Source: Alicyclobacillus pomorum DSM 14955
GTDB lineage: Bacteria; Bacillota; Bacilli; Alicyclobacillales; Alicyclobacillaceae
Assembly: GCF_000472905.1 (NCBI RefSeq)
Contig: NZ_AXAR01000022.1
Location: 1-48,217, forward strand
Reading direction: 5' to 3'
DNA: 48,217 bases
The notes beneath the pieces were generated by a model, which was not told the origin of the DNA, ran no database searches, and saw only the letters and a list, made by a program, of their open reading frames with translations. Positions 7,302 to 15,225 of this stretch are shown piece after piece; position 1 is the stretch's first letter; every line of letters begins with the position of its first letter. A program made the translations under genes and the position numbers.

Positions 7302-7508
7302 ATGTTTATGACCACGCTACATGACCGGATGCCCGTGATTCTAACGCGGGAAAATGAGGACATTTGGCTGGACCGCAGTATCACCGACACTGATGTACTT
7401 ATGTCAGTACTGCAGCCGTACTCAGAGGACATGTATGCATACCGGGCACCGGAGCTCGTGGGAAATGTGCGGAATGACGGACCGGAGTGTATCGAGGAAG
7501 TAAGATGA
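7302..7508 (+). pseudogene. C-terminal remnant of SRAP (YedK/HMCES-like) protein
   Basis: The 68-residue frame matches the C-terminal third of SOS-response-associated peptidases, which crosslink to abasic sites in DNA: LHDRMPVIL..., then WLDRSITDTD, then VGNVRNDGPECIEEV. The N-terminal MCGRF catalytic Cys part is absent; nos ends 10 bp upstream, so the 5' half has been deleted. Its stop overlaps the ATGACAAAACGC start of repeat R3 (ATGA overlap). Confidence 0.75.
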
Positions 7509-7640
7509 CAAAACGCCCCCATCCTAAGAAGGACGAGGGCCACTGTATGGGGAAGAGAAGCTCCGACCAATGTAGTATTGACCAGTCGGTGGTCACGTAA
7601 ACATCACCATGAAACGTGCTGGACGATGGAGCGGAGTGTA
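7461..7640 (+). repeat. Dispersed repeat, copy R3
   Basis: Includes the SRAP tail, the AAGATGACAAAACG core with hairpin (CCCCCATCC/GGACGAGGG), and about 100 further bases shared with R1 and R5. A degraded second SRAP-like tail (GGAGTGTATCGAGAAG) is seen at its right end. Confidence 0.7.
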
Positions 7641-7960
7641 TCGAGAAGACGAATTGAGAAAGAAATGTGTCCGTCAACTTTCGACAATATTCGACACCAA
7701 TAATGTGATAATCTGCATTGCTGTGATGAATGAAACACATAAAGGCTATGAGGTGGACACTGATGTTTGGATGGTCGCACATGTCACAGGAAGAGTACTT
7801 AGAAAGACGACTGGGCGAAGCGGGTGTTTCCAACGAAATCATCGCACAGTTAAAAACGGAACTCTTATGTAAGGCTGATCGGAAAGTAATATACTTTCCT
7901 ATGCATAATGGACACACCAGTGAATGTCGTGTCAACGTATCACAGGGTACAGTACAGTGA
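7609..7960 (+). pseudogene. Frameshifted gene of unknown family
   Basis: Frame 7609-7775 is coding-like (RWSGVYREDELRKK...FDTNNVIICIAV...DTDVWMV) and continues in another frame from about 7776 (SHMSQEEYLERRLGEAGVSNEIIAQLKTELL). A single frameshift near 7770 would join them into one protein of about 110 residues. Alternatively there are two short overlapping genes. Family not recognised. Confidence 0.45.
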
Positions 7961-8045
7961 TGTAGGGAATCTGCTACACGCCAAGCCCAACCATGTTCAT
8001 TTGTCGCGTTTCTACGGCTTTTTCTTTTTTAGGGGCTAGGTTGAT

Positions 8046-8084
8046 CATAAAAACACCCGCCGATCTTAGGATTCGGACGGGTTA
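8046..8084 (-). terminator. Rho-independent terminator of the 8066-8296 gene
   Basis: On the minus strand ACCCGTCCGAA pairs with a near-complement TCGGCGGGT and is followed by GTTTTTAT. The gene's stop codon (8066) lies in the loop. Confidence 0.7.
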
Positions 8085-8296
8085 CCGTGTGTCTTATGTA
8101 CGGGTAATTCGTAGTCAACAGAAGGACTGCATTGTTGGCAAATACCCATTGGAAAATCTGTGTTGTCTTTACGTATGAAACCTGTTTTGAATATAACCTT
8201 CATTTCAGACTCATCGACATAGTTTTTACACAAGATGCACTTTGCCTTCAAGCTATCGGCCCCATAATAGAAAATCTCGTTGTAACTTTGGGGCAA
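8066..8296 (-). CDS. Zinc-binding small protein (76 aa)
   Basis: The TTG at 8296 has GGGAGGGAGG 4-9 bases upstream; the longer open frame upstream is not coding-like. The protein has CILC in the middle and CQQC about 35 residues later, a probable zinc-binding fold, and ends in a polar tail. It overlaps its own terminator. AT-rich inverted repeats (about 8315-8341) upstream may hold the promoter. Role unknown. Confidence 0.6.
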   Translation of the reverse strand: MPQSYNEIFYYGADSLKAKCILCKNYVDESEMKVIFKTGFIRKDNTDFPMGICQQCSPSVDYELPVHKTHGNPSES

Positions 8297-8463
8297 TACC
8301 CTCCCTCCCGTAACATATGGGTAAATTAAACTAATTATTAATTTAACTGTATATTCACACTGCACTAGGCGTTGTGCTCCGCCAAAGTGAGCCGTTCTTT
8401 GCAAAGGAGTGACAGGAAAGCTCGGGGAAAACGTGACGCATGTTATGCCAGAGTTTTCGCTGA

Positions 8464-8545
8464 TGTAAGATGACAAAGCGCCCCCATCCTGCTCTGGGAT
8501 GAAGGCTAGGTATGAAGAGAGGAATGTTCACTGCCCGTTTTATTA
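8464..8545 (+). repeat. Dispersed repeat, copy R4 (degenerate)
   Basis: AAGATGACAAAGCGCCCCCATCC and a diverged hairpin. On the minus strand it forms a terminator directly downstream of the DUF1641 gene (stop at 8557). Confidence 0.6.
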
Positions 8546-8556
8546 TCGATATTAAG

Positions 8557-8964
8557 CTAATGGAGTTGCCTGTCTCGGCGTTCGGCTATAGTTGCGAGCA
8601 ATGCCTTCATGAATCGGAGGTTTTTTTGTATTGTAGGGTCTTTAAGCATTCTATACAAACCAATCATACCGACATTCGAAGTATCTGCCTCAGCTCGTTC
8701 TTGAGCCTCGTGCAACAAGGAAACGCCATCTTCAATCGTGTCTTGAATCGGTTCAGTTGTCCCATTCATGGCCTCACCGAAGATTTCTAACATCTCCGTG
8801 TCTTTTAATAATGCTTCAGTGAGATCGTACATTTCTGAAGTGATTTTCATGATGTTTGTGATCTTCGGTATCATCTGGACCGCGGTTACGAGGAATTCCT
8901 TGATCTCCGGTTGCACGACTAAGTCCAACACGTCAGACTGGGACTCGATCGGAGATTCTGTCAT
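8557..8964 (-). CDS. DUF1641 family protein (YrhD-like)
   Basis: A 135-residue helical protein whose end (MIGLYRMLKDPTIQKNLRFM) matches the DUF1641 signature of LRDPxVQxxLGFL, found in YrhD-like proteins that usually sit beside formate dehydrogenase-like or NAD(P)H oxidoreductase genes. No such gene is next to it here. The ATG at 8964 is chosen (GGGGG 11 bases upstream); an upstream ATG at 8973 lies too close to the site. R4 provides the terminator. Function of the family is poorly known. Confidence 0.75.
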   Translation of the reverse strand: MTESPIESQSDVLDLVVQPEIKEFLVTAVQMIPKITNIMKITSEMYDLTEALLKDTEMLEIFGEAMNGTTEPIQDTIEDGVSLLHEAQERAEADTSNVGMIGLYRMLKDPTIQKNLRFMKALLATIAERRDRQLH

Positions 8965-9106
8965 GTCAAGCATCCCCCTTGACGAAGAGATTCTGAGGGA
9001 CAGCATGCGCTAAAGTACCGTTGGTTATTCACTCAAATTTCGGTAACCAGTTTTGCCTTGACTGTCGTGGGTTAATGCTCAATAAACACTTGAACTATTT
9101 GTTCGA

Positions 9107-9276
9107 TCAAGAAGCGGCAAGATGACAAAACGCCCCCATCCAATGAAGGATGAGGGCTACTATATGGGGAAGAGAGAAGCTCCACCATTGCATTATTGAC
9201 TGGGCGACGTTGACGTAAACATTACCACGGAACGTGAGGAATGATAGACCAGAATGTATGGAGGAGGTAAATTAGT
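9107..9276 (+). repeat. Dispersed repeat, copy R5
   Basis: AAGATGACAAAACGCCCCCATCC, hairpin with GGATGAGGGC, then the shared block through GTAAACATTACCACGGAACG, ending in a decayed SRAP-like tail (NVRNDRPECMEEV in one frame). 9008-9106 has no gene. Confidence 0.75.
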
Positions 9277-9353
9277 GGTACGGGCGAGTTCTCTCTATCT
9301 GTTGGGACAAAGGGGCAATCGTGTAAAAGAGATATATGTATTTCTGTGACGAA

Positions 9354-9773
9354 TCAGGCAAAAGCGGATCCAATTTTTTGACGAAGAACAGCCGATCTTT
9401 GTACTAGCGGGTTGGGCATTACACCATCAACAACGACATGCACTGCCGTGAAACATACTCTTTCCAATACTGGTGTAACTTCGCGTAGAACTCTAATGAA
9501 CAAATCATTCTTGCGATTGGAAGTTCTTCTATAACAAGCGCCCCCCCATACATTGGCACAAATCTTATTCAGTCCTTCTGCAACAGGTTCATTTTTGTAC
9601 ACGGCGGTAAGGCATTTGCCTAAACTCCTGCATCCCTTACACACTCTCTCCGTCATTTTGCCGGTGGGTTCCCATCCATCTTCTGATGTCTGGTCTGTAC
9701 AGTCTCCGATAGTTTTTCCTTCGTATCGGCAAACGTATTTGCACTTACAGCAGGTTACACTGTACCGGACCAT
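9354..9773 (-). CDS. Cysteine-rich hypothetical protein (139 aa)
   Basis: The ATG at 9773 has GGAGGC 6 bases upstream; the longer open frame crosses a terminator and is rejected. The N-terminal 60 residues hold CCKCKYVC, then CKGCRSLGKC, suggesting zinc or metal binding; the C-terminal half is a mixed alpha/beta region with no recognised motif. It lies directly behind the terminator that follows the YmaF-like gene, so it may be transcribed by readthrough or from its own start. Confidence 0.55.
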   Translation of the reverse strand: MVRYSVTCCKCKYVCRYEGKTIGDCTDQTSEDGWEPTGKMTERVCKGCRSLGKCLTAVYKNEPVAEGLNKICANVWGGACYRRTSNRKNDLFIRVLREVTPVLERVCFTAVHVVVDGVMPNPLVQRSAVLRQKIGSAFA

Positions 9774-9785
9774 GGGTTGCCTCCA

Positions 9786-9808
9786 AAGAAAAAACCCGCC
9801 GAAGCGGG
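9786..9808 (-). terminator. Terminator CCCGCTTCGGCGGG type, copy 1
   Basis: On the minus strand CCCGC-TTCG-GCGGG is followed by TTTTTTCTTT, a very stable tetraloop terminator. It ends the YmaF-like gene. Confidence 0.85.
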
Positions 9809-9948
9809 ATCGCTGAATCGATATTTGCCCGTACAGGGATTCCGAGCACATATATGATGAGGAACGATACTGCCCATCGTGACCAGATATCCCCTGGCCG
9901 CCATACGCCCCGATGTAGGGACCATCTCCACTTCCCGGATGCTCTGAT

Positions 9949-10362
9949 TTAAACTGGGATTTCGTTTCCCGTTCTTCCGCTGTAGGTGTGGGTATGCGGG
10001 ATTCTCCCATTTACCGTGGTAACACCCTCAAAGAAGTGGTAATGACCACCGCCTGGAAGTGGAATTGCAGGCCCTGTCCGTCCGCTGATGAAGTGCCGAT
10101 GTCCGTCATTGAATGTTGTTTCAGTGGAGTAGGCATGGGTGTGCGGGACACCACTTGGAGCTGGTCCAGTGACTCCTGCGTAATGGTGTCGATGACCAAC
10201 ATCGAAGGAGGTAATACCTGAAAAACCATGGGTATGAAGTACCCTTCCGTCCCACGTAATCAGGAAAATCTTATGAGAATGAGTACCCGCATCGGATTCC
10301 TCACTCTCATAAATAACTCCATAAACATGTTGTTCGTCTTGAGCACGTTCTTCGTCTTTCAC
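9949..10362 (-). CDS. YmaF-like protein with His-rich beta repeats
   Basis: A 137-residue protein built of repeats of the form H-x-H-x-(Y/F)-x-G-x-T, e.g. HTHGFSGITS, HRHHYAGVTG, HTHAYSTETT, HRHFISGRTG, HTHTYSGRTG. This is the pattern of Bacillus YmaF. The His pairs could bind metal. The GTG at 10362 follows GGGGGGTG by 6 bases; an ATG at 10377 lacks a site. Function of YmaF is not established; no signal peptide is seen. Confidence 0.75.
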   Translation of the reverse strand: MKDEERAQDEQHVYGVIYESEESDAGTHSHKIFLITWDGRVLHTHGFSGITSFDVGHRHHYAGVTGPAPSGVPHTHAYSTETTFNDGHRHFISGRTGPAIPLPGGGHYHFFEGVTTVNGRIPHTHTYSGRTGNEIPV

Positions 10363-10462
10363 CCGTACACCCCCCATCGCAAACTTATGGGTAGTGTTAG
10401 GATACGCATGCTTGACCGTATAAGATTAAGCCATTTACCGTGCGTCACACGCGGATATCAAA

Positions 10463-10484
10463 TAAAAAACCCGCCGAAGCGGGG
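10463..10484 (-). terminator. Terminator CCCGCTTCGGCGGG type, copy 2
   Basis: On the minus strand CCCCGCTTCGGCGGGTTTTTTATTT. It would end the 10628-10789 small gene and lies upstream of the YmaF-like gene. Confidence 0.8.
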
Positions 10485-10627
10485 TATTCTCGTTCATCTT
10501 CAAGTGGTTGTGTGAATGAAAATCCACCGAAGTGAGTATTGTTACACAAGTGTATTTTATTAGTCATGCTGCGAAGACCAGGGCCATATATTGTTGAGGG
10601 ATGACAGGAAAGCCTACCCTCTCCTCG

Positions 10628-10789
10628 TTACGTACGGATGCGAGTACGGTGGGTTACCCTCATCCATAGGCCATGCCCGGTTTTACGCAACACATGAGCG
10701 ATACCTCGTTTGTGAATTAGGCGCATTGATAGGTCAATAATCTGCAGGCTGACCAGAACAATTTGTAGCATCACCACTACCTGTTCCAT
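10628..10789 (-). CDS. Small single-span membrane protein (53 aa)
   Basis: This gene is very short. The ATG at 10789 has GGGAGG 9 bases upstream. The N-terminus MEQVVVMLQIVLVSLQIIDL forms one hydrophobic helix, followed by an Arg/His-rich tail of about 30 residues. Family not recognised; it resembles small phage membrane proteins. Copy 2 of the terminator follows. The rest of 10510-11080 shows no other gene. Confidence 0.5.
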   Translation of the reverse strand: MEQVVVMLQIVLVSLQIIDLSMRLIHKRGIAHVLRKTGHGLWMRVTHRTRIRT

Positions 10790-11006
10790 CGCCTCGCGCC
10801 TCCCTGCTTGTTCGGAGCAAGGGTGCTTTTTCCTGCCATCTACTGCACACTATTCCATAATGCCCGTAAATATTCCCTTTGTGTTCACTTAACACTCATA
10901 ACACCTCGAGACGGGCAGGCGACAAATTTTAACAAATTTTCGTAGCACCTTACAAGCTTCTTACCCTCTTTATCATGTTGTTCACTTCAGTATGTATCTG
11001 GGCAAA

Positions 11007-11027
11007 AGAAAAACCCGCCGAAGCGGA
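11007..11027 (-). terminator. Terminator CCCGCTTCGGCGGG type, copy 3 (relic)
   Basis: CTCCGCTTCGGCGGGTTTTTCTTTT on the minus strand. No minus-strand gene lies upstream of it, so it appears to have been duplicated or left behind. Confidence 0.6.
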
Positions 11028-11088
11028 GTACGCAAAAAATAAAATTTTCTGCAGTTACAGAATTACAACAAAAAGGAGGTGAATAGGT

Positions 11089-11451
11089 TTGGAAAAGACC
11101 TTTTACGACCGACACGGCAGGCCCATTGCCTACACAGAGGACAGACTTCACATTTACTTGTTTGATGGAACTCCCGTAGGTTATTTCGATGAAGAGTCCA
11201 TTTACTCCTATAGAGGCATCCACCTCGGGCGTTATGAAGATGGATGGGTTAGAGATAACAGCGGTCGGTGCGTCTTCTTTACCGAGAATGTAACTGGCTC
11301 AGGACCAGTGCAACCGGTCAAACATGTGAAACCAGTCAAGCACGTAAACCATGTACTACCGGTAAAATACCTCCGTCATGTAAAGCCAGTTCGTCCCGTC
11401 AATATGTTGGCCTGGTCTGACTTATCTGGAGACCAATTCTTCTATCAATGA
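11089..11451 (+). CDS. 4-fold beta flower-type protein with VKxV-repeat tail
   Basis: The TTG at 11089 has AAGGAGG 9 bases upstream. Residues 1-68 have the repeating YDRxGRPIAY / LFDGTPVGYFDEESIYSYRGxHLGRYEDGWVRD pattern of the 4-fold beta flower domain: four short beta repeats often found at the end of longer proteins. Residues 70-106 are a low-complexity chain of PVKHV/PVKYL units at about 6-residue spacing, then a short tail. Stand-alone gene with a terminator at 11757. Function unknown; binding of cell envelope polymers is only a guess. Confidence 0.7.
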   Translation: MEKTFYDRHGRPIAYTEDRLHIYLFDGTPVGYFDEESIYSYRGIHLGRYEDGWVRDNSGRCVFFTENVTGSGPVQPVKHVKPVKHVNHVLPVKYLRHVKPVRPVNMLAWSDLSGDQFFYQ

Positions 11452-11756
11452 GAACACACAATGAGAACACAACTCGTCCGTGGACAAACTGTTCGTTTGC
11501 GGGCGAGTTTAACCTTCCTGCTTGCACCCTTCACAGATCCTGGAATAACCGATATCAATCACACATATGGTTATGTGTGCTCGCAGACAACTACCCCTTT
11601 CTTCGGGCCAAGGCCCTATGTCGGACCACCCCCCGAGCCTTCTCTTTTCCTCATCGAACTCTAATCACTCAGTCAGGGCTTTCTAACATCGAGCTGTTAG
11701 TATGCATTAGTAGCTTGCACATTCCTTCCCCGCAAAACTTGGTGTAACCCTCGTAG

Positions 11757-11790
11757 CAGACCGGATAATAAAGTCCGGTCTGTCGCTTTT
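11757..11790 (+). terminator. Rho-independent terminator
   Basis: CAGACCGGA (11757-11765) pairs with TCCGGTCTG (11774-11782), followed by TCGCTTTT. It closes the stretch 11452-11756, which contains a 67-codon frame from 11461 without a ribosome binding site that I do not accept. Confidence 0.7.
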
Positions 11791-11794
11791 GTGG

Positions 11795-12067
11795 TCAAAT
11801 CCCAAGCGTCAACTGCTCATACGGTCGCAATCCGTAGTGTCGCACGTACTCGTCCAGTTCTTCACGCGTTGAAAAAGGGGCTCCGCCACCGCCATTGCCG
11901 TCTACGTCTGCGTAGTCCAGGGCACCACTCGACGCCAACCGGTGTTCCCTCTGTGGCGGATGATGTACCAGCGTCCGTGTACTGGCAGATTTGTCGCACC
12001 GTTCTGCATTAGGTTGTAGAGGTTTCCCCATCCCCAAATCACTAAAGACAGTTTTCACGGCTGACAT
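11795..12067 (-). CDS. Hypothetical protein (90 aa)
   Basis: The ATG at 12067 has GGAAGGG 8 bases upstream. The product is polar with a GNGGGGA glycine run and an acidic/aromatic tail (REELDEYVRHYGLRPYEQL). No family recognised; divergent from the glycosyltransferase gene. Confidence 0.45.
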   Translation of the reverse strand: MSAVKTVFSDLGMGKPLQPNAERCDKSASTRTLVHHPPQREHRLASSGALDYADVDGNGGGGAPFSTREELDEYVRHYGLRPYEQLTLGI

Positions 12068-12111
12068 CTCTGTTACCCTTCCCCCCCCCTCCGTATCCCC
12101 ATTTGGGTTCC

Positions 12112-12140
12112 TTGACTTGCACATGGTGTGAGACTGTATA
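12112..12140 (+). promoter_or_regulatory. Candidate sigma-A promoter for the glycosyltransferase
   Basis: TTGACT (12112-12117) and TGTATA (12135-12140) separated by 17 bases, 139 bases before the start codon at 12279. Confidence 0.4.
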
Positions 12141-12278
12141 TCGGTTACACCACGTATGTCATAACACATTCAAGGAAAAATTAAGCACCGACCAGACTTT
12201 CCAATAGATTTTGGGATGTGCGTGAGGCGTTTATTAAGCTTTATCAACAACACGTATGATAAGAGGTCGGTGGACAGA

Positions 12279-13436
12279 ATGAGAATCGCCATGTTCTCTG
12301 AGACATTTCTACCCGGAACGGATGGTGTTGTCACATGTTTATGCGGTACGTTAAAACACTTAGGGGATGCTGGACATGATGTGCTCTTGTTTGCACCCAA
12401 TGGAGCTCCGCCAACGTTTGCGGCCGCCACGATTGTCGGAATTCCTTCCTTCCGTTTTGCTCTTTACCCGGAAAAGAAATTCGCATTACCCTTACCAAGG
12501 GTCGGAAGAGTTCTGAAAGAATTTAAGCCTGACCTCATTCACGCCGTAAATCCAGGTTTCCTCGGCTTTGCCGCAATTTACTATGCACGGCGAAATCGTG
12601 TACCTCTGATTGCTCCGTACCATACGCACATTCCAACGTACGCGCGATATTACCGCCTCCCTTGGCTGGAACCATACTTATGGTGGTGTTTTCGCTCGAT
12701 ACATAATCAAGCCGAAGTTAACTTGTGTCCGTCTAAGGCAACAATGGCGGAGTTAGAGTCTCGAGGATTTCGTAACCTTGGTTTATGGGAACACGGCGTC
12801 GATTTACAGATATTTTCGCCTGCAAAGCGGTCCGAACAGATGCGTGCACGACTGTTGAATGACAAGGATAGGAATCAGAAGTTATTGTTGTACGTCGGGC
12901 GCCTGGCCAAGGAGAAGGGAATTGAGAAACTGCGCGCGTGTTTGGTACACCGGCCTGATGTACATCTGGCCATTGTGGGGGATGGTCCGTACCGCGCAAC
13001 ACTCGAAACCATTTTTGCAGATACCAATACAGTATTTACTGGGTACTTGTTCGGAGAGGACTTGGCACATGCGTATGCTTCCGCCGATGGCTTTGTCTTT
13101 ACATCGACCATTGAAACCCTCGGACTGGTCTTATATGAAGCGATAGCAAGCGGGTTGCCAGTCATGGCTGCAGATAGCCCCGTAACACGAGAGGTATTAG
13201 AAAATGGACAAGCTGGATTCATATATGATCCTGCCAACATCGAGTCCATGTTAAAAGCGCTGGATAAATTACTGTATGACGAAGAGCAGCGGCGTAGGGT
13301 ACAAACTCGTGCTCAGGAGATGGTACTTACCTTAGATTGGAATGGGCCAACCAAACAATTACTACATCACTATCACCGCCTGCTTGCCATGAATACTGCA
13401 GTTCAGCCCGCCCCCAGTGAAGACTGGATTCCTTAA
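12279..13436 (+). CDS. GT4 family glycosyltransferase (SQD2/glycolipid type)
   Basis: A 385-residue GT-B fold enzyme. The N-terminus MRIAMFSETFLPGTDGVV and YHTHIPTYARYY are typical of the SQD2/MgtA-like GT4 subgroup that adds a sugar from a nucleotide-sugar donor to diacylglycerol or another lipid. The C-terminal donor domain has LLYVGRLAKEKGIE, VGDGP and the EX7E motif ETLGLVLYE. The ATG at 12279 has GAGGT/GGTGG upstream. It is the first gene of a plus-strand pair with the lipid kinase (32 bp apart) inside a lipid-metabolism block. The exact sugar and acceptor cannot be read from sequence. Confidence 0.85.
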   Translation: MRIAMFSETFLPGTDGVVTCLCGTLKHLGDAGHDVLLFAPNGAPPTFAAATIVGIPSFRFALYPEKKFALPLPRVGRVLKEFKPDLIHAVNPGFLGFAAIYYARRNRVPLIAPYHTHIPTYARYYRLPWLEPYLWWCFRSIHNQAEVNLCPSKATMAELESRGFRNLGLWEHGVDLQIFSPAKRSEQMRARLLNDKDRNQKLLLYVGRLAKEKGIEKLRACLVHRPDVHLAIVGDGPYRATLETIFADTNTVFTGYLFGEDLAHAYASADGFVFTSTIETLGLVLYEAIASGLPVMAADSPVTREVLENGQAGFIYDPANIESMLKALDKLLYDEEQRRRVQTRAQEMVLTLDWNGPTKQLLHHYHRLLAMNTAVQPAPSEDWIP

Positions 13437-13467
13437 CCGAACATCTTTGTTGCAAAGGGCGTTTGTC

Positions 13468-14352
13468 GTGAAAACCTTATTTGTTGTCAATCCCAGCGCT
13501 GGAAGAGGAAAAACCAAATCACGATGGGACAGCTTTGAACGGCTACTCAAGAAGCGTGCCAATTTCCCTTTTGAGGTACACTTTACGACCCGTTCAAGAG
13601 AAGCTGAAGCCGTTTGTTTGCAGGCAATTCGGTCCCATTTTGAACGAGTGATTGCCGTCGGTGGAGATGGAACCGTCAATGAAATCATCAACGGAGTGCT
13701 TGGAAATGATGTAGTCATTGGAATACTGCCGTTTGGTACAGGTAATGACTTGGCGCGGTCTATAGGGGCTAAGAACTCGTTCAAGGACCTCCTGAACATG
13801 CTCTGTTACCCTCGGGAAACTTATTTAAACGTAGCGAACGTGAACGGACGGTACTTTATTAACGCTGCTGGTATCGGATTTGACGGTATGGTGGCAAATC
13901 ATATCAATCGTCATATGTTTATCAAAAATCTTGGTGCACTCGGATACGCTTTCAGTGCCATAACTGTCTTAAAATCATTTGTTCCGTTTGAAGTGTCTCT
14001 CAACATTGACGGACGTTGTGCATCGTTTTCACATGTGTGGATGATCGCTATCGGAAATTGTCCTTTTTATGGAGGAGGTATGAAAATCTGCCCGTCCGCC
14101 AAGTATGATGATGGTCTGCTTGACGTCTGCATTGTGTCTAACCTAGGGAAAATCACTTTCCTAAAGCTGCTGCCCTCTGTATACTCGGGAAGGCATGTCG
14201 AGAAGGAGCTAATGATTACTACGCAGCAAGGCAAGTACATCGAGATAACGTGTCCCGATTCCATGATCGCCCACGCCGATGGTGAGCTCATCGCCTCGTC
14301 GTCTCTCCGAGTTAGCATGAGTGAACAACTGATTCGCTTCCTTAAAGGATAA
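13468..14352 (+). CDS. Diacylglycerol/lipid kinase, YegS-DgkB family
   Basis: A 294-residue soluble lipid kinase: FVVNPSAGRGK at the N-terminus, GGDGTVNEIINGV (residues 65-77, nucleotide-binding GGDGT) and LPFGTGNDLAR (88-97). It transfers phosphate from ATP to diacylglycerol or a related lipid at the membrane surface, recycling DAG to phosphatidate. The GTG at 13468 has AAAGGG 9 bases upstream; a longer GTG start at 13417 overlapping the preceding gene is less likely. It is co-directional with the glycosyltransferase, whose product family uses the same DAG pool. Confidence 0.88.
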   Translation: MKTLFVVNPSAGRGKTKSRWDSFERLLKKRANFPFEVHFTTRSREAEAVCLQAIRSHFERVIAVGGDGTVNEIINGVLGNDVVIGILPFGTGNDLARSIGAKNSFKDLLNMLCYPRETYLNVANVNGRYFINAAGIGFDGMVANHINRHMFIKNLGALGYAFSAITVLKSFVPFEVSLNIDGRCASFSHVWMIAIGNCPFYGGGMKICPSAKYDDGLLDVCIVSNLGKITFLKLLPSVYSGRHVEKELMITTQQGKYIEITCPDSMIAHADGELIASSSLRVSMSEQLIRFLKG

Positions 14353-14394
14353 CCGAAACCACCGCATGGGTTATCGATACCAACAACCCTAACA

Positions 14395-15009
14395 TTACTC
14401 GATACTTTCTTGACCGATGACGTACCTTGTGGAAGTGAATTCGGAATTCTTCAAGCCATTGATGGCCTTCATCACATGTTCAGTGAGCAATCGGTAATCT
14501 GAATCAAGTGGTGTGATAGGATCCCCGACGACGACGTGGATTGGTCGGAAGAATCCACGTTGCTGAGCACAAATCGCAACTGGAACGATGACTGCACGGT
14601 TGGATCTTGTTGCGATGAATCCCACTCCCGGTTTATAAGGAATTTGACGTTCATCCCGGTTCCTTGTTCCCTCAGGAAAAATTCCGACCGTTTGACCCAT
14701 ATTTAGCAGCCGAATCGCGTGGCGAATCGCACCAATTCCTATACCGTTACGATGCACAGGAAATGCATCAAGTCGTTTTACAATGGAACGAACGACAGGA
14801 ACTCGAAACAGTTCTTCCTTTGCCATAAACTTGATGTTATGGTTCAGGAATGCAGCCAACAGTATCGGATCGTGAGTGGAAATGTGATTTGAAGCCACGA
14901 TGTAGGGATCACAAAAAGGCAGTTTTTCAAGACCGCGAACGGAAACTCTGTGGAATACTTTGTAGTACAGTTGAACGATACATTTTAGAAGCAAACGCAC
15001 GGATATCAT
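14395..15009 (-). CDS. 1-acyl-glycerol-3-phosphate acyltransferase (PlsC-like)
   Basis: A 204-residue membrane-associated acyltransferase with the NHISTHD motif (HX4D, residues 41-47) and FPEGTR (111-116), both needed for catalysis and glycerophosphate binding. It makes phosphatidate from lysophosphatidate and acyl-ACP/CoA. An N-terminal hydrophobic stretch (LLLKCIVQLYY) anchors it. The ATG at 15009 has only a weak GGGGAA upstream. Convergent with the lipid kinase gene (42 bp between stops), divergent from the SDR gene. Likely a second PlsC paralogue rather than the housekeeping one, given its setting (inference). Confidence 0.88.
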   Translation of the reverse strand: MISVRLLLKCIVQLYYKVFHRVSVRGLEKLPFCDPYIVASNHISTHDPILLAAFLNHNIKFMAKEELFRVPVVRSIVKRLDAFPVHRNGIGIGAIRHAIRLLNMGQTVGIFPEGTRNRDERQIPYKPGVGFIATRSNRAVIVPVAICAQQRGFFRPIHVVVGDPITPLDSDYRLLTEHVMKAINGLKNSEFTSTRYVIGQESIE

Positions 15010-15061
15010 GCAAATGTGGTTCCCCTTCGAAGAAAATCAAACGAGGATTCTTGCCAGCAAA

Positions 15062-15154
15062 TATCTTCTCCAATACCGTTTTTGGTCATTCACTGTTTCG
15101 GATCCGCAGAACCGACGAAATTTCATAAATTCGACGTGTGAGTATCTTCTCCAA
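15062..15154. repeat. 12-bp direct repeat in the plsC-SDR intergenic region
   Basis: TATCTTCTCCAA occurs at 15062-15073 and again at 15143-15154, 81 bp apart, in the divergent promoter region. It may be an operator; unproven. Confidence 0.35.
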
Positions 15155-15225
15155 AACGATTGTGTATGGATTAATTTGGGTATATTGAAGAGAAATTGAG
15201 TGTTGCTAACAGGTGGCGAATTTAT

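Noticed and set aside
11461-11664. 67-codon plus-strand frame after the beta-flower gene
   Set aside because: No ribosome binding site; starts in a duplicated ATGAGAACACA; composition not coding-like.
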